From: Bradyrhizobium commune
Lineage (GTDB): Bacteria > Pseudomonadota > Alphaproteobacteria > Rhizobiales > Xanthobacteraceae
Assembly: GCF_015624505.1 (NCBI RefSeq)
Contig: NZ_CP061379.1
Span: 1,798,001-1,862,000 of the forward strand
Direction of reading: 5' to 3'
Length of the DNA: 64,000 nt
A program made the position numbers and the translations under genes. A model generated the notes under the pieces. It was given only the letters and a program-made list of their open reading frames with translations, was not told where the DNA came from and did no database searches. How positions within the stretch are numbered: position 1 is the first letter of the stretch; each line of letters opens with the position of its first letter. This document shows, in pieces, positions 1 to 8,184 of the stretch.

Positions 1-531
1 CAGCTCGAGGACGAGCCCGGCATGACGGTCGCCTCCTGGCAGCAGCGCCCCGAGAGCCGCGGCTATGTCCGCATCCGCTCCTCCGATCCGTTCGCGCCGC
101 CGATCATCCAGACCAATTATCTCGACGCCGAGCTCGACCGCCGCGTCATCGTCGGCGGCATGAAGCTCGCGCGCAGGCTTTTGAAGAGCGCGCCGCTGTC
201 GCCCTATTATGCCTACGAGGATTTCCCCGGTCCCAACATCAACACCGACGACGAATTCCTCGCCGCCGCCACCGAGCGCGGCACCACCACCTTCCACCCC
301 GGTTGCACCTGCCGCATGGGCCCGGCAGATTCGACCTGGGCCGTGGTCGACGACCAGCTCCGCGTCCACGGGCTGGAGGGCCTCCGTGTCATCGACGCCT
401 CGGTGATGCCGCGCATGATCTCGGCAAATCTGAACGCCTCCACCATGATGATCGCCGACCGCGCCTCGGACCTCATCCGCGGCAAGCAGCCGATGGAAGC
501 CGCGCGCGTTCCGGATGCGGCGGTGGCGTGA
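1..531 (+). CDS. GMC family oxidoreductase (choline dehydrogenase-like), C-terminal part
   Basis: This reading frame is already open at base 1, so only about the last 176 residues of a flavoprotein of roughly 530-550 residues are present. The visible part is the GMC C-terminal domain. It has the HPGCTCRMG segment carrying the catalytic histidine and, near the end, the conserved stretch ISANLNAST with the paired asparagine. Enzymes of this family oxidise alcohols such as choline with FAD. The short tail after the last helix is variable and low in complexity. The family call is firm; the substrate cannot be read from this fragment. Confidence 0.9.
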   Translation, partial: QLEDEPGMTVASWQQRPESRGYVRIRSSDPFAPPIIQTNYLDAELDRRVIVGGMKLARRLLKSAPLSPYYAYEDFPGPNINTDDEFLAAATERGTTTFHPGCTCRMGPADSTWAVVDDQLRVHGLEGLRVIDASVMPRMISANLNASTMMIADRASDLIRGKQPMEAARVPDAAVA

Positions 532-537
532 GGATTT

Positions 538-625
538 GTAGGGTGGGTTAGCGTCAGCGTAACCCACCACGTCTCTCGACGCGGAGAAAGAAGAGGTGGG
601 TTACGCTGACGCTAACCCACCCTAC
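538..625. repeat. Interspersed palindrome, GTAGGGTGGGTTA family
   Basis: The two arms (GTAGGGTGGGTTAGCGTCAG and its complement) are perfect inverted copies of about 31 bases around a 26-base loop. The element sits just after the GMC gene stop. Related elements occur at 1782-1868 and 31052-31191, so this is a dispersed family. As RNA it would fold into a long hairpin and may act as a terminator. Confidence 0.9.
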
Positions 626-666
626 GAGCTAACCACCTTACGGGTCTTTTCCGGAGCTGTGACGCG

Positions 667-930
667 ATGCCGACGAGGTCCGAACTGATCGATCGATGCC
701 GGGCAATGATCGTTGCCGGGAATGGCGCGGGAGACGAGCTGATAGCCTATCTTCGAGCCGAAGGATGCCACAAGATTGAGAGCATCGCGGTTCTGCGCGA
801 AGTCTTGAACGTCAATCTAGGTGAGGCAAAACGTCTGGTGCATTGCAGTCCAACATGGGCTGATGTGCGGCAGCGAGACGACAAATTTCATGATCAATTC
901 TCGACAATCCTCGGAGAGCAGGAAGAGTAG
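667..930 (+). CDS. Small protein with an L7/L12 C-terminal-like motif
   Basis: An 87-residue soluble protein. Residues about 35-60 (KIESIAVLREVLNVNLGEAKRLV) follow the helix-turn-helix pattern of the ribosomal L7/L12 C-terminal domain, a motif also used by small stand-alone proteins of unknown role. There is no signal peptide or membrane segment. The start has only a weak upstream purine stretch. The next gene begins four bases after this stop, so the two are probably co-transcribed. The function is unknown and the L7/L12 resemblance is by eye. Confidence 0.65.
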   Translation: MPTRSELIDRCRAMIVAGNGAGDELIAYLRAEGCHKIESIAVLREVLNVNLGEAKRLVHCSPTWADVRQRDDKFHDQFSTILGEQEE

Positions 931-934
931 TGAT

Positions 935-1180
935 ATGAGCAGGAAGTGGCGGCTCTTGGCTCACGAGTCGAATGAAAAGATCGAGTTCGAGAACCAGGGA
1001 AGCTTCGATGAACTCATCGTCGGTGATTGGCTGCACGTCGAGCAGATGGACGATAAGGTCTGGTGGCTTCGCGTCGGGGATGCTCGGATCTTTGTGACAT
1101 TGCGGGGCGGGGAAGAGCCAATGGTCGATATCGAGCGCGGGTTCTATGGACCGGCGAACGGAATCACCAAAGTTCCGTAG
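935..1180 (+). CDS. Hypothetical protein
   Basis: An 81-residue acidic protein, rich in tryptophan and beta-strand-like segments, beginning MSRKWRLLAHES. I chose the ATG at 935 because GGAAGAG lies about eight bases upstream and the distance from the previous stop fits an operon. No catalytic motif, signal peptide or membrane segment is visible. It ends just before a repeat-rich stretch. Its closeness to the preceding small protein suggests the two act together, but nothing indicates how. Confidence 0.6.
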   Translation: MSRKWRLLAHESNEKIEFENQGSFDELIVGDWLHVEQMDDKVWWLRVGDARIFVTLRGGEEPMVDIERGFYGPANGITKVP

Positions 1181-1239
1181 CCCCGTCGGGCAAAACACCC
1201 CGCCGCCCCGTCAACCCCTCTCCACAAAAATATTCCACT

Positions 1240-1780
1240 TTACCGAAATTCGGAATTGCGGCATAAGTCGAAACAGCCCGGCCCGACGAAGAGGGGCGGT
1301 TCGCGAGTCGTTCGAAACGCGGGCCGGGTTGCGGTGGACGCGGCAGCGTCGTGTGCGAGTATGCGGGCAGGGCGGATTGCTCTCCGTGAGCCCGAGTCCT
1401 CGTGCGGACGAGCGATGCTGAATGCGTACGGCAAAACCGTGTGGTCCCGACCGTCGTCGCTACGGTCAAGCTCTTGCGAACGCGGCAGTCGCGTCAACCG
1501 GCGTGGTGTCGGTGAATTTCGCGGGGCGAGGGAGGCCAGAAGGAACTCGGCTCCCGGGAGAGCACGGCATAAGCCGTCCGACCACTGCGCAGGGAAGGCC
1601 GTGTGTTCGGCCGCACCTGTATGCCGCTGTGCAATTCCTTTTGCGCTACAAGCGCACAGCGGACCGCGGGTGCCAAGCCGGCACCCGGCCTTCCCTGCGC
1701 CCTCTTTCTTTCGAGGGCGATGGAGAGAGCAAAGCTCGGGCGAGATGCGCCGCGAGGCTGCGAAGGTGTGTCTGCGAGGC
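1240..1780 (-). repeat. Non-coding 'EGAGKAGCR' type dispersed repeat
   Basis: No gene is supported from 1181 to 1876. Translated on the minus strand, this stretch contains the phrases KKEGAGKAGCRLGTRGPL and GRDHTVLPYA. From memory these mark a sequence found in many copies in Bradyrhizobium, Afipia and Rhodopseudomonas genomes, where it is often mis-annotated as a hypothetical protein. It is open in several frames on both strands because of GC bias and has no ribosome binding site. The identification rests on memory, not on a search. Confidence 0.65.
1586..1700. repeat. Nested inverted repeat inside the dispersed repeat
   Basis: GCGCAGGGAAGGCCG at 1586-1600 is the reverse complement of CGGCCTTCCCTGCGC at 1686-1700. 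Between them are a second pair (CCGCTGTGC with GCACAGCGG) and a GGGTGCC/GGCACCC pair. The roughly 115-base segment could fold as a branched RNA or cruciform. Confidence 0.75.
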
Positions 1781-1781
1781 C

Positions 1782-1868
1782 GTAGGATGGGTAGAGCACT
1801 TGCGAAACCCATCAATCCGCCGCCGAGGAAAAGTTTGATGGGTTTCGCTTCCGCTCTACCCATCCTAC
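1782..1868. repeat. Interspersed palindrome, GTAGGATGGGTAGAG variant
   Basis: Left arm GTAGGATGGGTAGAGC and right arm GCTCTACCCATCCTAC are perfect complements. Inside them an AAACCCATCAA/TTGATGGGTTT pair extends the stem. It lies eight bases beyond the stop of the minus-strand MoxR gene, where it could act as its transcription terminator. Confidence 0.85.
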
Positions 1869-1876
1869 AAGTCCTT

Positions 1877-2719
1877 CTACACTTCCCGCCGACTCAAGAA
1901 CGCCAGCCGCTCGAACAGATGCACGTCCTGCTCGTTCTTGAGCAGCGCGCCGTGCAGCGGCGGGATCAGTTTGCGCGGGTCGCGCTCGCGCAGCTGTTCG
2001 ACGCTCATGTCCTCGTTGAGCAGCAGCTTGAGCCAGTCGAGCAGCTCCGAGGTCGAGGGCTTCTTCTTCAGGCCAGGCACTTCGCGCACCTCGAAGAAGA
2101 TCCGCAGCGCTTCCTCGACCAGGCGCTTCTTGATGCCGGGGAAGTGGACGTCGACGATCCGGCCCATCGTGTCGGCATCGGGGAACTTGATGTAGTGGAA
2201 GAAGCAGCGGCGGAGAAAAGCGTCGGGCAGCTCCTTCTCGTTGTTGGAGGTGATCATCATGATCGGGCGCTGCTTGGCCTTGATCGTCTCGCCGGTCTCG
2301 TAGACATGGAATTCCATGCGGTCGAGCTCGAGCAGCAGGTCATTCGGGAATTCGATGTCAGCCTTGTCGATCTCGTCGATCAGCAGCACCGGGCGCTGCT
2401 CGGCGGTGAAGGCGTCCCACAGCTTGCCGCGCTTGATGTAGTTCTTGATGTCGGACACGCGAGCATCGCCGAGCTGGCTGTCGCGCAGTCGCGACACCGC
2501 GTCGTATTCGTAGAGGCCCTGTTGCGCCTTGGTGGTCGACTTGATGTGCCAGGTCAAAAGGGGCGCGTTCAGCGCCTTCGCCACTTCCTCGGCAAGCACG
2601 GTCTTGCCGGTGCCGGGCTCACCCTTGATGAGGAGCGGGCGCTCCAGCACGATCGAGGCATTGACGGCGACCTTGAGATCGTCGGTCGCAACATAGTCCT
2701 TGGTGCCGGTAAATTTCAT
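1877..2719 (-). CDS. MoxR family AAA+ ATPase
   Basis: A 280-residue ATPase of the MoxR group, which act as chaperones helping to assemble or activate partner proteins that often carry VWA domains. Walker A GEPGTGKT is at residues 33-40 and Walker B LLIDEID at 112-118. A sensor-1 type segment (MMITSNNEKELPDAFLRR) follows. I chose the ATG at 2719 because AAGGA lies just upstream; the frame extends to 2794 without better support. A VWA protein gene lies close by on the opposite strand at 3194, the usual MoxR partner, so the two probably form a functional pair. The specific target is unknown. Confidence 0.93.
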   Translation of the reverse strand: MKFTGTKDYVATDDLKVAVNASIVLERPLLIKGEPGTGKTVLAEEVAKALNAPLLTWHIKSTTKAQQGLYEYDAVSRLRDSQLGDARVSDIKNYIKRGKLWDAFTAEQRPVLLIDEIDKADIEFPNDLLLELDRMEFHVYETGETIKAKQRPIMMITSNNEKELPDAFLRRCFFHYIKFPDADTMGRIVDVHFPGIKKRLVEEALRIFFEVREVPGLKKKPSTSELLDWLKLLLNEDMSVEQLRERDPRKLIPPLHGALLKNEQDVHLFERLAFLSRREV

Positions 2720-2824
2720 CGCGCGTCCTTGTTGGTCGTTGGCCGAAGCATTGCCAGTTTGTTGGCCCCGGCTGCGACATGGGAACGGCCGCACGTGGCG
2801 GCCGTTCCTGGTTCGGTCAGGCTT

Positions 2825-3070
2825 TCAGACCCGTTTTATCAGCGAAAGGATGACAAGCACAATCACCGCGCCAACCGTGGCATCCACGATGGAGCCCAGC
2901 GTGCCCGTGGCGAGCGCAATGCCGAGCTGCGGCAGCACCCAGCTCGCGACCAGTGCACCGATGATGCCGACGACCATGTTGCCGATCAGCCCAAATCCCG
3001 CCCCGTGGACAATCTTGCCGGCAAGCCAGCCGGCGATCGCGCCGATAATCAGTGCTGCGAGAATTCCCAT
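2825..3070 (-). CDS. GlsB/YeaQ/YmgE family stress-response membrane protein
   Basis: An 81-residue, very hydrophobic protein with three glycine-rich transmembrane segments. It carries the family pattern IIGAIAGWLAGKIVHG followed by GLIGNMVVGIIGALVASW. Such transglycosylase-associated proteins are small inner-membrane proteins often induced by stress; their molecular activity is not settled. I chose the ATG at 3070, which has GGGGA seven bases upstream. A TTG at 3085 in the same frame is less likely. It stands between the divergent MoxR and VWA genes. Confidence 0.9.
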   Translation of the reverse strand: MGILAALIIGAIAGWLAGKIVHGAGFGLIGNMVVGIIGALVASWVLPQLGIALATGTLGSIVDATVGAVIVLVILSLIKRV

Positions 3071-3193
3071 TGCAAACGTCCCCAAAACAACCTCGTGAGG
3101 CGGTCAATTCTAGTGCAAAAAGCCTTCCGGTCCAGCGCCCGGCGGCGGTCTCCGCCCCTTGACGCCAGCCATCCGAAAGGCAATCTGTCACCC

Positions 3194-4369
3194 ATGTTCC
3201 TGCAATTCTTTACTTCTCTGCGCGATGCGCAGGTCCCCGTGACGCTGCGCGAATACCTCACGCTGATGGAGGCGCTCGACGCTGACCTCGCGGACTACAC
3301 GGTCGAGAACTTCTATTATTTGTCGCGCACCTCGCTGGTGAAGGACGAGCGCAACCTCGACAAGTTCGACCGCGTCTTCGGCACCGTGTTCAAGGGGCTG
3401 GAAAGCCTGCTCGATGCCATGGACAAGGCGGAGATCCCCGAGGAGTGGCTGAAGAAGCTCGCCGAGAAATACCTGACGGAAGAAGAGAAGAAGCAGATCG
3501 AGGCCATGGGCTGGGACAAGCTCATGGAGACCCTGAAGAAGCGCCTCGAGGAGCAGAAGGGCCGGCACCAGGGTGGCTCGAAATGGATCGGCACCGCCGG
3601 CACCTCGCCGTTCGGCGCACACGGCTACAATCCCGAAGGCGTCCGCATCGGCCAGGAGAAGAACCGCAACAACCGCGCCGTGAAGGTGTGGGACAAGCGC
3701 GAGTTCAAGGATCTCGACGGCAATGTCGAGCTCGGCATCCGCAACATCAAGGTGGCGCTGCGCCGCCTGCGCAAGTTCGCGCGCACCGGCGCGCCGGACG
3801 AGCTCGATCTCGACAACACGATCCGCGAGACCGCCAATCACGGCTATCTCGATGTGGTGATGCGGCCCGAGCGCCGCAATGCGGTGAAGCTCCTGGTGTT
3901 CTTCGACATCGGCGGCTCCATGGATTCGCATATCGAGCAGGTCGAGGAGCTGTTCTCGGCGGCGAAGAGCGAGTTCAAGCACATGGAGTATTTCTACTTC
4001 CACAACTGCCTCTATGAGGGCGTGTGGAAGCAGAACAAGCGCCGCTTCACCGACCGCACGCCGACCTGGGACGTGCTGCACAAATACCCGCACGACTACA
4101 AGGTCGTGTTCGTCGGCGACGCCTCGATGTCGCCCTACGAGATCATGGTGCCCGGCGGCTCGGTCGAGCATGTCAACGAGGAGCCCGGCTCGATCTGGCT
4201 CGACCGCATCATCCGCACCTATCCGCATACGGTGTGGCTGAACCCCGTGCAGCAGAAGCATTGGGACTATTCGGAATCGACCACCATCATCAAACGGATC
4301 TTCGCGAACCGCATGTACCCGATCACGATCGAGGGGTTGGAAAATGCGATGAAGGAATTGACGCACTAG
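3194..4369 (+). CDS. VWA domain-containing protein, CoxE-like
   Basis: A 391-residue soluble protein with a von Willebrand factor A domain in its C-terminal half and a charged, helical N-terminal half. The metal-site motif reads DIGGSM at residues 238-243, with glycine where the classical motif has its first serine. A second site GDASMSP is at 308-314. VWA proteins of this type work with MoxR ATPases in cofactor or metal-centre insertion, as CoxE does with CoxD. The MoxR gene at 1877-2719 is on the other strand. I chose the ATG at 3194 because the family starts with MFLQFF-like residues. The open frame upstream is repeat-derived and not coding. Confidence 0.88.
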   Translation: MFLQFFTSLRDAQVPVTLREYLTLMEALDADLADYTVENFYYLSRTSLVKDERNLDKFDRVFGTVFKGLESLLDAMDKAEIPEEWLKKLAEKYLTEEEKKQIEAMGWDKLMETLKKRLEEQKGRHQGGSKWIGTAGTSPFGAHGYNPEGVRIGQEKNRNNRAVKVWDKREFKDLDGNVELGIRNIKVALRRLRKFARTGAPDELDLDNTIRETANHGYLDVVMRPERRNAVKLLVFFDIGGSMDSHIEQVEELFSAAKSEFKHMEYFYFHNCLYEGVWKQNKRRFTDRTPTWDVLHKYPHDYKVVFVGDASMSPYEIMVPGGSVEHVNEEPGSIWLDRIIRTYPHTVWLNPVQQKHWDYSESTTIIKRIFANRMYPITIEGLENAMKELTH

Positions 4370-4401
4370 CTGCACGCGCGGCCGAGAAGAGGGAGAAGCA
4401 C

Positions 4402-4815
4402 ATGCCCCAAAACATCACCCGCGGCATCAAGGCGCTGATCGACGAGGCCAATGCCGAGATCGAGACGCTCACCGCCAAGGACGCCATCGAGATCTCCAAG
4501 AACGGCGACGTCGTCATTGTCGACATCCGCGACCCCCGCGAGATCGAGCGCGACGGCCGCATCCCAGGCGCGTTCGCCTGCACCCGCGGCATGCTCGAAT
4601 TCTGGATCGATCCGCAGAGCCCCTACGCCAAGCCGGTGTTCCAGGAAGACAAGAAATTCGTGTTCCACTGCGCCGGCGGATTGCGCTCCGCGCTCGCGGC
4701 CAAGACCGCGCAGGACATGGGCTTAAAACCCGTCGCCCACATCGCCGGCGGCTACGCCGCCTGGCGCGATGCCGGCGGCCCTGTGGAGCAGTGGGAGCCG
4801 AAGAAGAAGGGGTAA
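4402..4815 (+). CDS. Single-domain rhodanese-like protein
   Basis: A 137-residue cytoplasmic protein with one rhodanese domain. The active-site loop is CAGGLRS with Cys90, which would carry a persulfide during sulfur transfer. VVIVDIRDPREIERDGRIPGA is the usual CH2A-type strand before it. GGGAGAAG lies four bases upstream of the start. It follows the VWA gene by 32 bases and may be co-transcribed with it. Its sulfur acceptor is unknown. Confidence 0.9.
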   Translation: MPQNITRGIKALIDEANAEIETLTAKDAIEISKNGDVVIVDIRDPREIERDGRIPGAFACTRGMLEFWIDPQSPYAKPVFQEDKKFVFHCAGGLRSALAAKTAQDMGLKPVAHIAGGYAAWRDAGGPVEQWEPKKKG

Positions 4816-4823
4816 TCGCTCTC

Positions 4824-4925
4824 GTCATTCCGGGGCGCGACGAAGTCGCGAGCCCGGAATCCATTCATCTACAACTCCGCGGCCCGATGGATTCCGGGTT
4901 CGCGCTTCGCGCGCCCCGGAATGAC
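4824..4925. repeat. Interspersed inverted repeat, GTCATTCCGGGGCGCG family
   Basis: The arms read GTCATTCCGGGGCGCG and CGCGCCCCGGAATGAC. An inner pair AGCCCGGAATCCAT / ATGGATTCCGGGTT makes a two-armed structure. It fills the gap between the rhodanese and sseA genes. Confidence 0.85.
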
Positions 4926-4939
4926 AAGAAAGACCTTGC

Positions 4940-5791
4940 ATGACCACCGATCCCCTCGTCTCCACCGAATGGCTCGCCGCCCACATCAACGATTCCAACG
5001 TCAAGGTGCTCGACGCCAGCTTCAAGCTGCCGGGCGTGCTGCCGCTGCCGAAGGACGACTATCTCGCCGCGCATCTGCCGGGTGCCGTGTTCTTCGACGT
5101 CGATGCGGTGTCGGATCATTCCAACCCGCTGCCGCACATGTATCCGAGCGCCGAGCAGTTCGGCCGCGACGTCGGCAATCTCGGCATCTCCAATGCCGAC
5201 ACTGTCGTGCTCTACGATGCCGGTGGCTGGGTCGCCGCTCCCCGCGCGTGGTGGATGTTCCTGGCTTTCGGCCACGGCAACGTGCGCATCCTCAATGGCG
5301 GGTTGAAGAAATGGCGCGTCGAAGGGCGCGCCGTCGAGAGTGGGGAGGTGAAGCCGAAGCCGCAGACCTTCAGGGCGAGCTATGATGCGAAGCGGGTACG
5401 CAGCATCGAGCAGATGATCGCCAATGTCGGTACGAAGGCCGAGCAGGTGATCGACGCGCGCGCCGCCGAGCGTTTCGAAGGCCGTGCCCCGGAGCCGCGT
5501 GCGGGCATCCGCGCGGGCCACATTCCCGGCGCGCGCAACGTGCCTTACAATCTCCTGTTCGATGCCGCGACCGGCACGATGAAGCCGCTCGAGGATTTGC
5601 GCGCCGCCTTCGCGAACGCCGGCGTCAAGCTCGATGCGCCGATCGTCACCAGCTGTGGCTCCGGCGTCTCCGCCGGCGTGCTGACGCTCGCGCTGTATCG
5701 CTTGGGCGTCACCGACACCGCGCTCTATGACGGCTCGTGGTCGGAATGGGGTCAGGAAAAAGGTCCGCCGATCGCGACCGGGCCGGCGTGA
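4940..5791 (+). CDS. sseA: 3-mercaptopyruvate sulfurtransferase
   Basis: A 283-residue protein with two rhodanese domains in tandem. The second holds the catalytic Cys239 in the loop CGSGVSAG, typical of mercaptopyruvate sulfurtransferases (CG[SG]GV) rather than of thiosulfate rhodaneses. Enzymes of this group transfer sulfur from 3-mercaptopyruvate to thiol acceptors or cyanide. Length matches the family. A repeat separates it from the single-domain rhodanese upstream, so the two sulfur-transfer proteins are neighbours but may be transcribed separately. Confidence 0.92.
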   Translation: MTTDPLVSTEWLAAHINDSNVKVLDASFKLPGVLPLPKDDYLAAHLPGAVFFDVDAVSDHSNPLPHMYPSAEQFGRDVGNLGISNADTVVLYDAGGWVAAPRAWWMFLAFGHGNVRILNGGLKKWRVEGRAVESGEVKPKPQTFRASYDAKRVRSIEQMIANVGTKAEQVIDARAAERFEGRAPEPRAGIRAGHIPGARNVPYNLLFDAATGTMKPLEDLRAAFANAGVKLDAPIVTSCGSGVSAGVLTLALYRLGVTDTALYDGSWSEWGQEKGPPIATGPA

Positions 5792-5793
5792 CG

Positions 5794-6573
5794 TCAGCGC
5801 GTGCGCGTGGCCGTCGCGGCGAGCGTCGGCTGTTGCTGCTGTCCGAACGGATCAGCCGACTGTTGGAGTTGCTGAGGCGGCGGGCGCCGCACGATGCGGT
5901 GACGTTTCTTCGGCTTGTGCGCACGCGGCTTGCTGTCGGGCGCCGCGCTGTCGGCCTTGGTCTTCGGCGGTGCGAGGTCGTTCAGCGCAGCGATCCTGGC
6001 CGCAGCGATGTCCGCCACGCGCGATGCCAGCGCCGGCGTCGCGGTTCGCGGCACGTCGGTGGCGCTCACTGCCGTGGCGGGCGTCGTCGTGGCGGCGGAA
6101 GCCGTCGTGTCGGCCGGGGTGAGTGTGTCGGCAGGCGCAGCGTCGCGCGCAATTTGGCTCTTGGCCGGCTCGGGCGCTGGCGCTTCAGTGGCGGGCGGAG
6201 CCGTCTCCGCAGGCGGCGTGACGGAGGCGACCTGAGGCTCAGGCTGTGCGTTGCTCTCGAGTGTCACTGCGGCCATCTGCTCGGGCGTGGTTTCGATCGC
6301 GGGAAGCCCAATGCTCGGGACCTGGTCCTGCATCGCAGGCGGCGCCTCATTGGCGGCCGGCGCGACCGGCTCCACGCGCAGCGCCGCGAGCACCGGCTGG
6401 GCCGGCTCGGAGGCTTGCGCGAACACCTGCTCCTGCGGACCGTTCCGCCAGGACGGGTTGCTGACATATTGCTCGTGGCTCGCCCGCAGCAGCGAGGCAG
6501 CCCCTAGGCCGAACACCAGGATGGAGGTTGACAGCAGGATCGCGGCAAGCAGGAAGCGAAAGCCGGGAAGCAT
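5794..6573 (-). CDS. Membrane-anchored Ala/Pro-rich hypothetical protein
   Basis: A 259-residue protein starting MLPGFRFLLAAILLSTSILVFG, a single N-terminal transmembrane segment. After it comes a long disordered region rich in Ala, Pro, Thr and Glu, then a basic Pro/Gln-rich tail with KPKKRHRIVRRPPP. The frame continues upstream to 6723, but the ATG at 6573 puts the membrane segment at the N-terminus. Neither start has a strong ribosome binding site. It converges on sseA with only two bases between the stops. No function can be assigned. Confidence 0.75.
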   Translation of the reverse strand: MLPGFRFLLAAILLSTSILVFGLGAASLLRASHEQYVSNPSWRNGPQEQVFAQASEPAQPVLAALRVEPVAPAANEAPPAMQDQVPSIGLPAIETTPEQMAAVTLESNAQPEPQVASVTPPAETAPPATEAPAPEPAKSQIARDAAPADTLTPADTTASAATTTPATAVSATDVPRTATPALASRVADIAAARIAALNDLAPPKTKADSAAPDSKPRAHKPKKRHRIVRRPPPQQLQQSADPFGQQQQPTLAATATRTR

Positions 6574-6939
6574 CGGACGGGTTACGAATTTCCGCCCCGG
6601 CGGCGTGGAGACCAGGGCCCATGAGCCATCTGAACGCGGTGACGGTACTGATCGCCGCGTTCGCCGTGCGGGGAATTTGAGCTCAAAGCGGCGGCGAATC
6701 AGGCTGATTCGACCATATCGCAAGGCTCAAGCACCGTTCCGTAAAAATCAGGGCCCGAGACTCCGGCCATCTACGGCGTGATGCGATTTCCGTTCCGTGA
6801 TGCAACGGAGCAACGGTGCGTCAGTACATCACAAATCGGCCAATCGACCCAAATAAGCCTGATATGTCTTGAATGTGCCGCTATCTTCGGTCATCTGGCC
6901 GTTAGCGGTCCGATAGGGCTTGGGGACTATAATAGAGCG

Positions 6940-8127
6940 ATGATGATCAAACACTTTCTGACGATATGCGCTGCCGCAACAGTCGCTGCGGCGGGAACCT
7001 CGCTCGCACAGGCCCAGTCCTATCCGGTGCAACAGGCGCCGAGCTATGGTGCTCCGGCCGAATATCGCCCCGGCGACCGCGCCCCGAATTTCGACGCGCT
7101 GGAAGATGACGACGACGCGATGCCGCAGGCATCGCTGCCGCCGCCCGGCCAAGACCCCCGCTATCAAGACCCGCGCTATGGCCGCCCGCCCGGCGCGCCG
7201 GTTTATTCCGCTGCCCCGCCGCAAGGTCCGGTAATGTCGCCGGATGATCCGCGTTATGGTCGCCCCGCTGGCGCTCCGCCGGTCTATTCTGCGGCACCGC
7301 CGCAGGGTCCGGTGATGTCGCCCGACGATCCCCGCTACGGCCGCCCGGCCGGCGCGCCGCCGGTCGTCTATGCCGACCGTCCGGCCCAGGCGCCGGGCAG
7401 CGACGGCATGCGTCCGCCCGAAGCGGTCGGCGGTCCGGCCGCGACCGGAGCAGTCTCGCAGCCGCCCGCCGTCGGCGCCGATGGCCGGCCGATATCGATC
7501 GCCGCGCTGCCGCCCGAGGAGCAGCCTGACGCCGCCCCGGCGCAGCTGGCACCGAACCTGCGCCGCCAGGAAGTGTCGCTCGCGACCAAGGAGCCGGCCG
7601 GCACCATCATCGTCGATACCCCGAACACCTATCTCTATTACGTGCTCGGCAATGGCCGCGCGATCCGCTACGGCGTCCGCGTCGGCCGCGACGGTTTCAC
7701 CTGGACCGGCGTGCAGAAGATCACCCGCAAAGCCGAGTGGCCGGATTGGCATCCGCCGGCGGAAATGATCGAGCGCCAGCCCTATCTGCCGCGCTTCATG
7801 GCCGGCGGTCCCGGCAATCCGCTTGGCGCGCGCGCGATGTATCTCGGCTCGACCGTGTACCGCATCCACGGCACCAATCAGCCCTCGACGATCGGCAAGT
7901 TCGTCTCGTCCGGCTGCATCGGCATGCTGAACGATGACGTCTCGGATCTGTTCGAACGCACCAAGGTCGGCACCCGCGTGGTGGTGATGCCGGGCAATCC
8001 GCCGCCGGGTACGGCGACAGCATCGGCCGCGCCGGCGCCGGCTCCGATGGCGGCCCAGGCCGGCCCGGTCCCGGGGACCCAGCCGACGGTGGTGCCGCCG
8101 CTGCCCGCGCCGGTCACCGTGCGTTAA
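6940..8127 (+). CDS. L,D-transpeptidase (YkuD domain) with repeat-rich linker
   Basis: A 395-residue exported protein. It has a signal peptide (ending around SLAQAQ), a Pro/Gly-rich linker with near-identical repeats of the unit SAAPPQGPVMSPDDPRYGRP, and a C-terminal YkuD domain. The catalytic segment has HGTNQPSTIG then SSGCIGMLN, giving the His and Cys of the family. These enzymes make 3-3 cross-links in peptidoglycan or attach proteins to it. The ATG at 6940 is chosen because it begins the signal peptide; an in-frame ATG follows directly. A shorter paralog lies at 53980-54696. The canonical Arg after the catalytic Cys is replaced (CIGM rather than CIRL/CVRM). Confidence 0.9.
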   Translation: MMIKHFLTICAAATVAAAGTSLAQAQSYPVQQAPSYGAPAEYRPGDRAPNFDALEDDDDAMPQASLPPPGQDPRYQDPRYGRPPGAPVYSAAPPQGPVMSPDDPRYGRPAGAPPVYSAAPPQGPVMSPDDPRYGRPAGAPPVVYADRPAQAPGSDGMRPPEAVGGPAATGAVSQPPAVGADGRPISIAALPPEEQPDAAPAQLAPNLRRQEVSLATKEPAGTIIVDTPNTYLYYVLGNGRAIRYGVRVGRDGFTWTGVQKITRKAEWPDWHPPAEMIERQPYLPRFMAGGPGNPLGARAMYLGSTVYRIHGTNQPSTIGKFVSSGCIGMLNDDVSDLFERTKVGTRVVVMPGNPPPGTATASAAPAPAPMAAQAGPVPGTQPTVVPPLPAPVTVR

Positions 8128-8184
8128 GCGCTTCCAGATCATTCAGAATGCGAGAGGGCGTGCCATCGGCACGCCCTTCGTCGT

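Noticed and set aside
1240..1863. 207-codon minus-strand frame, possibly a protein
   Set aside because: Resembles a known dispersed repeat, has nested palindromes and no ribosome binding site.
1256..4369. A single 1037-codon open frame on the plus strand
   Set aside because: Only 3194-4369 is coding (VWA protein). Before it the frame runs through repeats and across the antisense of MoxR; it lacks a start signal and protein-like composition.
3188..4375. Long minus-strand frame opposite the VWA gene
   Set aside because: It is an antisense shadow of a high-GC gene; composition is His/Leu/Val/Arg-biased without any domain.
7201..7370. Possible CRISPR-like array from repeated units
   Set aside because: The repeats are in-frame codon repeats of the L,D-transpeptidase linker, with no spacers.
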